64,000 nucleotides of DNA, taken from positions 173,250,096-173,314,095 of the forward strand of contig CM060985.1 in NCBI GenBank assembly GCA_030765065.1. Direction: 5' to 3'. Position 1 is the first letter of the stretch. Each line of letters starts with the position of its first letter. Below the pieces are notes generated by a model. That model had not been told where the DNA came from, did not search any database, and saw only the letters and a list, made by a program, of their open reading frames with translations. The stretch is from Deroplatys truncata (lineage: Eukaryota; Arthropoda; Insecta; Mantodea; Mantidae). The translations under genes were made by a program, and so were the position numbers. Positions 20,396-31,137 of this stretch are shown here, one piece after another.

Positions 20396-21560
20396 AAGGC
20401 TACATTCACAATGAAATGTAAGCGCTAACGCAATGCAGCCGTAGGCGTAACGCAGGAAGTTTGCACGGGCTTCTAGATCCTTAAACTAACTGCGGAAATG
20501 TTCCGAGTGCACCGTGAGTTTCAAATTGAATAATATAGCCAGCACTACCAAATAATAAAAGTTCACTCAATATTTTAAAAATAAGTAGGTCACAAAAACA
20601 TTACATACATACTCCAACAGCCGCCCGTAGCGTTAGTGACATCACGACTATTCGCTCAAAACATTGAAAGTACTATGGCAACAGGGTCATTATTCCGTAT
20701 ATGGGTAGTGAGCACTTTCGCTATCAATATATAACACATGCACTTGCATCATGCTGTCGTTGGCATTCTGCTGCCAACATTGTAACATCATGGGCCCTAA
20801 GTGGCAAGGGCCGCAGCGACGACAGGGCGTAGCCCTAGGATCTACGGGTCTAAATTTGAGTGATCCACTTTAGCTATATTTTTCCTTGCTTCGCGACATT
20901 CCGTTAGCCATATTGTTTTTTCATCACGTTCGCAATATCTTCTGACAATATTTCCGCAAAAGCTAAGCGGTCGCCAAGAAGGGCTCAATGTTTTCGATAA
21001 AGCAACAACTCCTACACAATTTAAGAACCCAGGATACTACACAATCAAACACCGATTCGGTAAATTTCTTAAAATTTCATACCTCCTTCCCGCGTACGGA
21101 GTAATGTCCGGAAACTGCAGCAAGTTGTACATGTGATGATACAGCTACACAAGTTATATTAATGCAATGTTCATTATCTCTTTGCGCCTGAGCCAAGAAA
21201 TCTAGGCACAGATGCCGGGTTCATCCACTAAATGAAAGAGAACTCAGTAAGGACACTACCATAACCTCTTGAGAGATGGTGACCCACAAGTTGTGTGGCA
21301 CGGCCTAATGCAAGAGTGCACGCATGTACATTAGTCGGCTAAAGTCTCGCATCGCGATCGTCTGCTGTTGAACAGCAGGCAATGCAAAGAGAAAGAAATG
21401 CAGAATTCTTCCTCTGTGAACGCAACGCAAGCATAAAGTTTGGAGTTTGCAAACTCTTGCATTGCGTGACTCTATGTGAATGCTTCCATTAAATAACATG
21501 AATACAAAGTCTTGCGCTTATGCTACGTCTGCGCTTATATTTAATTGTGAATGGGCCCTA
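20396..21560. mobile_element. Possible non-autonomous element with inverted ends
   Basis: TTCACAATGAAATGTAAGCG at about 20407-20426 is the inverted partner of CGCTTATATTTAATTGTGAA at about 21532-21551; the outer parts (AAGGCTA / GGGCCCT) are partly alike. Internal sequence near both ends is also rich in GCAATGC/GCATTGC words. Target-site duplications were not identified, so the boundaries are approximate. Confidence 0.4.
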
Positions 21561-22024
21561 AGACTGGGAATGCGCAATAGATGTGCAAAGGTCGCAGTCA
21601 CCCTCTCCACTGCACTTCCTGTAGTATCTTTATTGTTTCAACAAGTTTTATTTATAACATTAAATTATATTTGGGCTTCCCCCCCCTAGAATTAAATTTA
21701 ACTTGTAGTACTCGTTGCTCTCGTATTACAGGAGGATGTCACCCCGACATGCATGGAGATCGTGTTACACCAGACGCTGACAGCCATGCGTTACTTAAGA
21801 ATTGCATTCTCTTTTGTTGCACCGAAAACAGGTGACTTCGTCATTGAAATGCGCATCATGTAACTTGAAACGTGGGCGACTAAATCCTTACTGGTGATGG
21901 CTCAGGCAAGATAATATCTTGCAAATTCATTGCATAACACTGTAACAGAATTTTCAAATGTTCTGTTCATAGGTAAAATTGCATGATTTTAGCCAAATGA
22001 GGGGAGTTGAATTCATTTGTACTC
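21561..22024. other. Unassigned interval
   Basis: No recognised gene or repeat; small ORFs at 21480-21835 lack motifs. Confidence 0.35.
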
Positions 22025-22590
22025 TCTCTGTCGCGTACCTACCAGAGAGATTTGATGTCGAGATTTCACCGGAAATCCATGTTTTGAGGCCCCTGAAAAT
22101 AGATTAAAATGTAGGTAAGTCCGCGAGCGCACTGTGAACAGTAGGTATAACTAAAAACGAAGTGTTGAATAAATACGAAATTTGGTATTTACATGCAATA
22201 TTTTTCGAATTTTTTTATATTCTCAAAACTGGCTGCAACGATTTTGATTAGAATAACGCATAGTTAGCACATTTGTCTGTGAATTCTGCATTCGGAAGGA
22301 ATTTTGTATAACTACTAAACCGCAAAAGATAGACAAAGGTTTGTCACACAAATTGTAGATCTATTTTAAATGCACAATTTATTTAAAACAATTTTTTATG
22401 GCATTTCATTTTGCTATACTGTCAACATTCAGTTGTTTCTCGCGATGTCATGGAAACAGTATGGAATTTTAAGGCAGCATATAGCGTTCAGTTGTTAAAC
22501 ATTTGACTATCGCTGTTCTCTTTGTATCTATAAAGAAATGTGTAATGTAGCTGTTTCTGTAAAGGTTTATCTCGATTAAAATAAAGATGG
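22025..22590 (-). mobile_element. LR family element, subfamily B, reverse, partial
   Basis: Starts with a diverged R end (TACCTACCAGAGAGATTTGA...GAGATTTCACCGGAAATCCA) and ends in L at TTTATCTCGATTAAAATA; the last part of L is missing. Contains CAGTTGTTTCTCGCGATGTC. Confidence 0.75.
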
Positions 22591-23455
22591 ATGATTGGTT
22601 CAAGAACAATCCTGGGAGGTATATAAAAATAAATTTTGAGTTGAGGTCATGTGAATGTTACACTTTTTCTTTCTTTCTCTATCATGTACATAGTAGTTAA
22701 AGCAGGTTTTGCGTTTCACCCAAAAATTTGATAACGCGTTTTCACCGGAAATACATGTTTTGAGGACACCTGCACAAAAATATATACTTTTTAGAAACAG
22801 GCCGTGTGTATATGCCTGAGCAGCATAACTTAAAGTTGGATAAATGCCAAACATTGATATTTAAATTCCGTACCTTCCAAAGGTGCGACACAAAAATTTT
22901 CAAGAAAACTCCGCCGCCCCAGCTACCCTTTACAACGAACATTTTCGAAAGTTTTTATTTTCTCAAAAATGGCTAACGATATTGACTAAAATACCATATA
23001 GTGAACGTTATTTACATGATAAATAAATTGTATATCTTGAATTTTCTTGGAATAGCCTGTGAAGTCCACTCCATTTGGGAGGAATTTTATATAATCTTGT
23101 GTAACTGGTAAACGTTAAGTGATAGACGAAAATGTACTTAACCCTCCGTCAGTCGCTAGGGGCCTGAGAGAGCCCTGGCATTATATAAATGTTATAATTT
23201 TCGAACGAACGCACCTATGCAATTGCCTGACTAGGACATCTAACATTACACCTTGCGCGATTATTTGCTGCAGCGATAACCTTATCTGTTTATTTGTTTG
23301 GCTGCAGGAATGACTAATCAGCAGTTACGTGTCGCACAGGTCAACCAGGTCCCGCGCGCCTGCTCTCGTTACATATTGTTGACAGATTTGTTTCTCATTA
23401 GCTTTTGTGCAATATTGCTTTACTATTGCAAGGAGCTGTTACTGCTTCGTCATGA

Positions 23456-23728
23456 ATGAGTAAAAGGTACGATCTACAAAATCCGAATGATTTGGAAGAA
23501 GTACATCGCCTACTTTGCGATGATGATGCCTTGCCCGTGGATGACAACTTATATGAATAAAATGACTCTGGTTCAGAAGATAAACTCGAAACGAGATCTT
23601 TAGATTCAGAAACTGACCATGAAGATGAAGAGGAACACGATGAAAGCAGCTTGTGTGATAACATGTATTTTATAGGTAACATCGTATGCGTATCATAGAA
23701 ATTCTTTTTTTCCCTTCTTCTTCTTCTT

Positions 23729-23818
<90 letters not shown>

Positions 23819-25351
23819 GACAATACATTCTGTTGTTATTCACAGGAAGAGATGGAACAAAATGAAAAAAAAAACATCTTTGAAAATAACACAGACAAGG
23901 GGTCACAATATATTGACCAAACTTCCTGGTGTGGTAGGAGCTGCCAAAAATGCGAAAACGGAAATTGATTGTTGGAACTTTTTTGTTACCGAAGATATAG
24001 TTAGTTGATTTGGTTGTTGAAAGCTCATATACTTACATTAGCAGTGTGCAGCACAAATTTGATTGTGAAAGAGACAGCAGACCTACAGATGTATTAAAAA
24101 TAAAAGCTTTCCTAGGCTTATTGTACCTGGCAAGAATTTTTCGTGGTGGACACTAGAATATTCACGAGTTTGGAGAACCGATCTTGGAATTCCTCAATTC
24201 CGAATGACTATGTCCGAAAAACGATTCAGTTTTCTAATACGCTATATTCGCTTTGATGACAAAAGCTCAAGACTGGAGCGACGAAGATTGGATAAATTGG
24301 CTGTTGTTAGAGAAACGTTTACATTGTTTCTGAACAACTGTCAGAACCATTATTCTCTTGGACAAAATGTCACTGTCGACGAACAGTTGCCGTTTCGTGG
24401 TCGATGTGCTTTTAGACAATATATACCATCCAAGCCAAACAAGTATGGCATAAAGATATTCTGTTTGAGTGATGCAAAACTGCTTTATACAACTAACATG
24501 GAGATTTATTGTGGACAACAGCCGGATGGACCATATTTGCAAACTAACTCGGCAGAGGCTGTAGTGCTGAGACTAACTGAACCAATCTCTGGCACTGGAC
24601 GAAACGTTACTGCAGATAATTGGTTTACCAGTGTATCGCTGGTGAATGAATTGCGCAAAAGACAACTTTCTTTCGTCGGTACAGTGCGAAACAACAAAAG
24701 ATTTACCCACTAATTTCACTTCTCCAAAAGATCGCAGACAGTACGAAAGCATATTTAACTTCACAAAAAATGAAACACTTGTTGCATATGTTCCAAAAAA
24801 GAGTAAAACAGTAGTTTTGCTCTCAAGTCTACATGTTTCATTAACACAGCTATCAGAAGGTGCTGAGAAAAAGCCTGAAATAATCCTGCATTACAACGAC
24901 ACTAAATGTAGCCAGAACAACGAGAAGGTGGCCCATGGTAATTTTTGACCATATCTTGAACATTGCGGGTATTAATTCTAGGGTTATCTTCCTTGGAAAC
25001 CAAAATAAATATTCCACAAGGCAGGAGTATTTGAAATCACTATCTTTAGCTTTACTGTTGCAACCGCTACAAAGGAGAGCAACAGCATCAAATTTATCCG
25101 ATGATTTGAAAGGTCTTTTGACAAAATATAAACCTGAAGAATCCGGCGTAGATGAATTGTCAAATCCACCACTATGCACATTTTAAAGGAAACGATGTGC
25201 ACCCAGCAACAAAGACAAAATGAACTGCAAAACTAAATATGCATGTGGGAAATGCAACACCCCCCTGTATTTGAGCAAACATGCTAAAATTATTTGCGAT
25301 AGTTGCTTAGTCTGGGAAAACACGGGTGAAATAGTAGATGATTCTGAGTAA
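23456..25351 (+). pseudogene. piggyBac transposase, decayed, with a candidate intron
   Basis: Starting at ATG 23456, an acidic N-terminus (MSKRYDLQNPNDLEEVHRLL, then a stop after DDNLYE, then SETDHEDEEEHDESS) leads to YFIG at about 23675. A GT...AG interval 23676-23845 then joins in phase to RDGTK, the usual Y-GRDGT-W motif of the family, whose W is here a TGA. The catalytic core is open at 24204-24713: NVTVDEQL (first D) and GRNVTADNWFTS (second D). Frame changes follow. A gap after YNDTK removes the family's GVD segment with the third catalytic D, since the sequence jumps to RRWPMVIFDHIL. The C-terminus keeps a cysteine-rich zinc-binding domain (NCKTKYACGKCNTPLYLSKH, then ICDSC). Non-functional. 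Confidence 0.88.
23715..23818 (+). repeat. (CTT)n-(ATT)n compound microsatellite in the piggyBac element
   Basis: About 15 CTT units followed by about 20 ATT units, inside the candidate transposase intron. A minus-strand ORF across it (poly-Ile then poly-Arg) is an artefact. Confidence 0.95.
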
Positions 25352-25957
25352 CTGAACATTTGAAATTACAAGTTGTATGTATACTTGGAAATGGCAATGT
25401 ATTTCTTTATACTTACTGTAATACAATTTATAACGTATATGTACTCATATTTTAGCTTGTATTTTTATGTTGTAAGATGTCTATTAATGAAAGCCTTGTA
25501 CGCTTAATCTAAATAAAGGTAAAAACAGGAAAAAAAGAAAATAAACGAAAAAAAAAACAAATACAAACAATAACAACAAAAATATAGCGCGGGTCTACTA
25601 GGCCCCGCGCGACTAACGGCGTTCTACCGAAGCGCGCGCCTGACGGAGGGTTAAGAAAGAAAGAAAAAGTAGGCCTCTTTAAAACACACAATTTATTTCA
25701 AATAAGTTTTTTGTGGCATAAGCCATTTCTGAGATGCCAGTTACTAGTGGTTCGAATTGTTCATTTCGTGGTCATCCACTTAAAGCCCTTTCAACATTCA
25801 GTTGTTTCTCGTGATGTCATGGAAACAGTATGGAATTTTAAGGCAGCATATAGCGTCCAGTTGTTAAACATTTGAACTGTCGCTGTTCTCTTTGTATCTA
25901 TAACGACATGTGTAATGTAGCTGTTTCTGTAAAAGTTTATTTGGAATAAAGGAAGAT

Positions 25958-26682
25958 AAAAACGCACGCACATGACATTTTCTACCCTGTTTCGTTTATT
26001 AGTAGATATACAAATTGTTCTTACTCGAGCTTATTTCTTTACCCTCTACATTTTAATCCAAACAAACGTTTACAGAAACAGCTACATTACACATTTCGTT
26101 ATAGATACAAAGAGAACAGCAATAGTCAAATGTTTAACAACTGGACGCTATATGCTGTTTCCATGACATCGCGAGAAACAACTACGTTTAAACACGGATA
26201 TCTCAGAAACAACTTATGCCACAAAAAACTCATTTTAAGTAAATTGTGTGTTTTAGAGAGATCTACATTTTTAGTGTAGTACGTTTTCGTCTATCCCTAA
26301 ACGTTTACAAGTTATGCAAGATTATACAAAATTCCTTTCGAATGAAGAGGACTTTATAGACTATTCCCAGAAAATTCAAGATATACTTTTATTTGTAATG
26401 TAAATATCTTTCAAACATGGTATTTTAATCAAAACCGTTAGAGGCATTTTTTAGAAAATAAAAAATCTCGAAACATGTTCCATGTAAAGGTAGTTTGCGT
26501 AGAGGGATTTGTTGAAAATCTTCACGTCGCATCTTTGGAAGATACTGAACTTAAATTTGATATTTATCCGAGTGTTTGTTTTTGAGTTTGCTGTTCACAG
26601 ACGGACATGTTTTATCTCGGTATCGAATTTTTGGGTGGAATACAATACTTCCCCTACTTACTGTACGTAGTAGAGAAAGTAA
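25958..26682 (+). mobile_element. LR family element, subfamily B
   Basis: Starts at a damaged L end (CACATGACATTTTCTACCCT) and ends CTGTACGTAGTAGAGAAAGT at 26682. The R part has a deletion between ACAGACGGACATG and TTTTATCTCGGTATCG. It stands head-to-head with the preceding reverse B copy. Confidence 0.8.
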
Positions 26683-26768
26683 TAAGCTTTATTAAGAATA
26701 GTTTGTATACCGACTAATAAACGACAGAGGGTAGAGAAAGCCATGTGAATGCACCACATCAGATTTTT
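26683..26768 (-). mobile_element. LR left-end fragment, reverse
   Basis: AATAAGCTTTATTAAGAATA...GAGGGTAGAGAAAGCCATGT...CACATCAGATTTTTC is the reversed L end of a B copy abutting the R end of the previous copy, repeating the arrangement at 18154. Confidence 0.65.
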
Positions 26769-26959
26769 CTTCAGCTTGATTCCACGTTTTCAATACCTAG
26801 AAATGTGGTAATGTTTCTAGAAGTGTAATCCCCACGTAAACGTTCTGTCGCTTGTTTGACCTCCACCATATGACAAGAACAGCTGCCCGGACCGAGTTTG
26901 ACAGCTGCTACAAGCAGCTGGCTCTCGATATGTTCTATACTGACCTCTGCATCTCAGCC

Positions 26960-27165
26960 GCTGTATTACTCTGATCAGCTGATTCCTGCTTTATCAAAAG
27001 TTAGGTATATTCAGGCTCTGATTAGTTCTTTCACACAAACGAAAGGTAGAGTCAGCAGACTGAAGAATTCAGTGTCATAGCCGGGATTTGAACCACGGGC
27101 TTCAGCTTTCTGTGCTGTTGCTCCAACCAACTAAGGCACCAACAGTGCCAGCACGAGATTTAATT
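26960..27165 (-). mobile_element. tRNA-derived SINE fragment (family S4)
   Basis: On the minus strand GCCTTAGTTGGTTGGAGCAA (A-box region) is followed by CGTGGTTCAAATCCCGGC (B-box) at 27075-27130. A functional tRNA is unlikely because the acceptor arms do not pair convincingly and no CCA-proximal structure is clear. The body extends toward about 26960. Confidence 0.55.
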
Positions 27166-27179
27166 AACAATTGTTGACC

Positions 27180-27440
27180 TGACGCCGGGGTAGCGCAGTG
27201 ATTTCGATTCCGGCTCTGTACTAAGGGTTCGGAGTTTGGTTCCCTGCTCCGTGGTAATGATTTTAAGTGAGTCCTATTCACGCCTTCACCTCGGACTTGT
27301 CGATGTGAAGTATCCCCAAGGTTCGGAGTCAACGGTAAAAGCTATAGGTCCTCTCATTGCACCGCCATCTTCATTCTACCATCGGAGACAGCGATTCCGC
27401 TTGGTGGAACGAGTATCCCCCGAAGGTCATACTGGGTGTT
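27180..27440 (+). mobile_element. Probable tRNA-derived SINE (family S5)
   Basis: CGCCGGGGTAGCGCAGTGAT resembles an A-box head and GGAGTTTGGTTCCCTGC a degenerate B-box, followed by a G/C-richer body ending near CCGAAGGTCATACTGGGTG. The only copy in the window; no clear target-site duplication. Confidence 0.5.
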
Positions 27441-27558
27441 TCGAGCTTTTTTGTCACATTTTGTACCTGTATAAAAATGTGATTGTCAAGTTTGGTGCAT
27501 ATAAAATGTTAATTTATACCTGAATTATACGTCTTAAAACAAATTTATTTTACAAAAA

Positions 27559-28181
27559 TGTGATGTGTTACGTTCACATGACTTTCTCTACCATAAACAA
27601 TTCGAACCATTTTTAACCATCTCTGAGAAACGGCTTATGTTATAAAAAAGTTTTCAGAAATAAGTTGTGTGTTTTAAAGAAATCTATATTTCTTGTGTGT
27701 ATACGTTTTCGTCTATCGCTTGACATTTACCAGCTTTACAAGATTATACAAAATGGCCTCGAATCAAGAGAACTTCAAAGGCTATTTCCAGAAAATTCAA
27801 TATATACACACATTTTATTTGTGATGTAAACATCTTAAATGTTGTTTTAATCAAAACCCATGAAGCCATTTTTAGAATATAAACAAAAAATTCGAAAAAT
27901 GGTTCACGTAAAGGATAGTCTATATGGGGGGAGGGGATTTTCTCGAAAATCTTCGAGTCACATCTTTGAAACATATTGAGGTTAAATACCTAGTTTCATA
28001 TTTTTACATTTCGTTTTTGGGTTGTGCTGTTCACGTACACCCGGACCTTTTTTCTAAAAATGCTTCTTTTTTATTCAAGAGGCCTCAAAACATGCATTTC
28101 CAGTGAAATCTCAGTATCGAATTTTTAGATGGAATGCAATACCTTCTCTGCCTGCTATGTACGTGGCAGAGAAATTAAAAA
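27559..28181 (+). mobile_element. LR family element, subfamily B, internally deleted
   Basis: L start TGTGATGTGTTACGTTCACA and R end CTATGTACGTGGCAGAGAAA. Most of L after TCTACCAT is missing, and the sequence resumes near AACAATTCGAACC. The hairpin region of R is retained. Confidence 0.8.
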
Positions 28182-28234
28182 TTGGACAATAAAAACTGAA
28201 AATAGCTAGATATTCCTGAAGACTTAAAAAAAAA

Positions 28235-29056
28235 TCTGATGTGTTACACTCACATGACGTTCTCTACTCTTGTACAATCTATTTTTACAAACGCTTATTC
28301 TCCATATGCTTCATGTTAATCTTATTGCTAATTTTCTTGTAGATGCAAGGGGAATATGGTAGACTTTAAGCGATAGTCAAATATTTTAAGAGCTGGTTGC
28401 TATGTGGAGTATTCCATTCTCTTTGCATGTCCAGGACAAAAAAAATGAATAACGAATTTGAAAAAAAGTATAAGTATTGGAAAATTTAAGGGAATAACAA
28501 GCAATATCTCAAAAACGGTTCACTCAACAAAAAAAATGTATATGACATAAATTGTGTATTTTAACGCGATATACATTTTTTGTGTAGTAAACTTTTGTCT
28601 ATCTCTTATGGTTTACCACTTAAGCAAAAGTCGTCCATAATGAAGAATACTTTTGGAGACATTCCCAGAAAATTCAAGATATACATTTTATTTGTCATGA
28701 AAGTATCTTAAAGATATATTTTAATCAAAATCGTTATAGCCATTTTTGAGAAAATTAAAATTTTCGAAAAATCTTCCATGTAAAGGGTAGTCTGGGGTGG
28801 GGGATTTTCTTGAAAACCTTTGTGTCGCATCTCTGGAAGATACTGAACCTAAATACCAAGTTTGGTGTTTATCCGACTGTTCGTTTCTTAGTTATGCTGT
28901 TCACAGACACACACACACGGGCATGTTTCCAAAAATGTTTTTTTTGGATTCAGGGGGTCTCAAAACATATATTTCTGGTGAAATCTCGGTATCGAATTTT
29001 TTGGGTGGAATACAATACTTCCCCTACTTACTATACGTAGTAGAGAAAGTAAAAAA
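28235..29056 (+). mobile_element. LR family element, subfamily A, complete
   Basis: L start TCTGATGTGTTACACTCACA at 28235; R end TATACGTAGTAGAGAAAGTA at about 29050, preceded by the hairpin. The CA run is short (ACAGACACACACACACGG). Close in sequence to the copies at 8756 and 17325. Confidence 0.9.
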
Positions 29057-29529
29057 GACAAAAATTGCCGAATCTTTATGTAGAAAGAGTGGAAATGCCT
29101 TTAGTGTGTTTTTCTCTCAAGTTGGTTGTTAACTGTCTGTTTTTAGCCACAAAGACGCTAAGTTGGTACCTGTTTTCAATGTCATGCTCGTGCTATGATG
29201 TGTTTACGCGACACTTCTGTGTTGCATATTTCGGTGAATGATCGCAATTTGTGAACGGCCTGGCAGAGAATTGTATTTATTTGAAAGAGCAGAAGATGCT
29301 CCACATACCGACGGCAATTTTGAGATACGGAAACAAGATAATCTCGTTAACCCGTGTATCCTTGGGAGTCGCAACGGAAAGTAGCGTGTCCCAGTTAGCA
29401 CACGCTTGCACGGCCTCCTCAATCTAATGCAATTTGCATGATATCTATGGCTTCCACTCCGTCGCCAAACAGTTACGTTACGTACAGGTGTTTTCTTATT
29501 GTTCTGACTGATATTATTTGTAACCACAC
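29057..29529. other. Unassigned interval
   Basis: No recognised gene. A minus-strand 107-codon frame (29204-29527) has no motif I can name. Confidence 0.35.
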
Positions 29530-29935
29530 TCGGTGAAACTAAAGTGGCCGATCTCTTGAGCAGTTGCCCTTCGAGTTAGCGCGAGGTTCACAACCGCTAA
29601 TTTCTGTGCGCGCTTTGGCTGACTCCACAAGGCACTGATTTGAGCCACATCCACGCAGTGGTTAAGTTACTAACTTCCACGCGAGCAGCTCGAGTTCTAT
29701 TCTCGTAGTGGATTGTTATCTTTTATTTTTTCATCTCGTTTCACTGTATTATAGTTAAATAATATTGCTGGTGTTCTCATTTTACTTAAAAATATAATTA
29801 CAATAATGGTAAAATTTGTAGTTATAAAATTAAATTGACTGCGTATGAAACTTCCTCCCGACCGATAAATTGTCATGGTTGCCATCTACCACTATGAGGG
29901 ACTACGAACGCCGCATAAATAAACAATGAAGAAAA
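29530..29935 (+). repeat. Low-copy dispersed repeat, copy 2
   Basis: Second copy of the repeat at 2540-2811, with extra sequence around 29630-29800. Shared landmarks are CTTGAGCAGTT, GGTTCACAACCG, ATAAATTGTCATGGTTGCCA and GAACGCCGCATAAATAAA. No coding motif or terminal repeat seen. Confidence 0.55.
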
Positions 29936-29984
29936 CCTATTATATTTTACTCTTGTATTCAAAATAAAAGAGGAAAAAAGCGTT

Positions 29985-30062
29985 GAATAGCTCCACAGAG
30001 ATTTGAACTTGTAACCTCAGGAACAGCAAGCTAACTCCGTACCACTGAGCTAAGAGTAATCA
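29985..30062 (-). repeat. tRNA-like sequence (SINE head or pseudo-tRNA)
   Basis: The minus strand reads TTAGCTCAGTGGTACGGAGT, then GTTCAAATCTCTGTGGAG about 45 bp later, giving clear A and B boxes. The acceptor stem does not pair well, so a functional tRNA is not supported. Confidence 0.55.
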
Positions 30063-30424
30063 TGGCCCTTTGGTAATACTCCACTCGAGAACCATAAGTA
30101 AATAAAATGTGTTTTGGTTACAAATATTCAGTGTTGAAACATATGCCTGTTCGAAATCTCTATATGTTTTCTTAGAAGACCTTTGTCGGTATAATTGTGT
30201 TCCCCATAATAACTACTACAAGAATATACGCAGTCATGTGAACAAAGCCTGGATGTCCCGAGCGCTTATGGAAGTACCCCATTCAACCTGTTTTAAATTG
30301 ACGGAGTGTGTACTTGAGAACAGGAAATGTGGCCCATGTAGGAGGTGCTGTCATGAGCAGTGGATTTTGAGGTGCAAATTATAGTCAGAAAAGGAGGGAA
30401 AAGATTCTGAAAATATTTACCAAA
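30063..30424. other. Unassigned interval
   Basis: A 91-codon frame at 30109-30384 includes several cysteines near its end (ENRKCGPCRRCCHEQW), but no domain is recognised and no supporting context exists. Confidence 0.3.
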
Positions 30425-30426
30425 AA

Positions 30427-30510
30427 GTCTGATGTGTTACACTCACATGACTTTCTCTACTCTTGTACAAACTATTTTTACAAACGCTTATTCTCCATAT
30501 GCTTCATGTT
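30427..30510 (+). mobile_element. LR left-end fragment
   Basis: TCTGATGTGTTACACTCACA to CCATATGCTTCATGTT, cut at about 30510, immediately followed by the S1 target site. The following CTTTGCATTCC could be the end of L after an internal deletion. Confidence 0.75.
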
Positions 30511-30521
30511 CTTTGCATTCC

Positions 30522-30820
30522 TGCCGTCCTCCGTGGACTAGTGGTACCGTGCTAGCCTCTAGCTCCCAAGGTCGTGGGTTCAAACCCGGTGGAGGGCGAT
30601 GGATTTTTTCGGGCGTAAAAATCCTTAGCATGGCTTCCTTCGGAAGGGAAGTAAAGCCGGTGGTGCCGTGTCGTAGATTTACAGCACGTAAAAAAACCTC
30701 AAGCCTGATAGAGGCCTCTGAGCAAAATTACCGGTCTTTCACGCCCAATATAGAATGGGACGCTAAGAACCACAGCAGTTAAAGAGCGTCCATAAATAAA
30801 ACTCAATTTAAATTTAAATT
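30522..30820 (+). mobile_element. tRNA-derived SINE (family S1), complete with target-site duplication
   Basis: Perfect 13-bp direct repeats TTCTTTGCATTCC at 30509-30521 and 30821-30833. The head begins GCCGTCCTCCGTGGACTAGT (A-box GTGGACTAGTGGTA) with the B-box GGGTTCAAACCC about 45 bp on. The body has the GGCTTCCTTCGGAAGGGAAG inverted word, and the tail ends GAGCGTCCATAAATAAAACT plus an AT-rich stretch. The best reference copy for S1 in the window. Confidence 0.95.
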
Positions 30821-30839
30821 TTCTTTGCATTCCAAAGAA

Positions 30840-31135
30840 ATTCTCCTAATCACCTTATCTGCGATTGATCTGTGAACATTTTCCAAATCACTACGGTTTT
30901 ATCACGTCTAAGCCATTTTCCTTTGATTAGTTTTTTCCTCGACTCGTTGCTTCCTCTACGTTCCATCAAAATATGCTCTCCATCTTTGTTATCCCTATAG
31001 ATTGGGCATATACCTTTCATAACATTTCCCCTTTGCCCCCTAATTTCAACATCCTTATGCGGAACCATGTAATGACTTCCCTCTCCATTTTATTACATAT
31101 ATCTAAATATTTTTCTTTGTTTGGTTCTGTCTTGA
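30840..31135 (-). pseudogene. LINE C-terminal relic (zinc-binding segment)
   Basis: The minus strand reads GICPIYRDNKDGEHILMERR, then RKKLIKGKWLRRDKTVVIWK. The arrangement C-P-I-(C>Y)-R-D-x5-E-H-I-L-M-E-(C>R) is the cysteine/histidine motif found after the reverse transcriptase in many arthropod LINEs, with two cysteines lost here. No other part of the LINE is attached. Confidence 0.55.
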
Positions 31136-31137
31136 TC

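Larger units (their letters stand above)
23142..25650 (+). mobile_element. piggyBac-family DNA transposon
   Basis: Inserted at TTAA, duplicated at 23138-23141 and 25651-25654. Terminal inverted repeats begin CCCTCCGTCAG at 23142-23152 and, inverted, 25640-25650. A second, imperfect inverted segment follows (TCGCTAGGGGCCTGAGAGAG on the left; inverted GTCGCGCGGGGCCTAGTAGA on the right). CCC-starting ends at TTAA are diagnostic of piggyBac. Length is 2,509 bp. The transposase is decayed, so this copy is not autonomous. Confidence 0.95.
22665..25945 (-). mobile_element. LR family element, subfamily B, split by piggyBac
   Basis: R part 22665-23137 and the remainder 25655-25945 form one B copy once the piggyBac element and one TTAA are removed. 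The break falls in the GATAGACGAAAATGTACTTAA stretch and resumes with AAGTAGGCCTCTTTAAAACA. The L end is truncated near 25945, just before the next B copy. Confidence 0.8.

Noticed and set aside
23398-23823. Poly-Ile/poly-Arg/Ser-rich 141-codon frame
   Set aside because: Antisense of the piggyBac N-terminus and its microsatellite.
27075-27130. Functional tRNA gene (also 29985-30062, 13296-13370, 30522-30590)
   Set aside because: A and B boxes are present, but acceptor stems do not pair properly, no terminator T-run follows and SINE bodies continue downstream. Best read as SINE heads.
30109-30384. Cysteine-containing 91-codon frame as a small gene
   Set aside because: No recognisable domain, no neighbours and no promoter evidence; a frame of this length is expected by chance in 64 kb.
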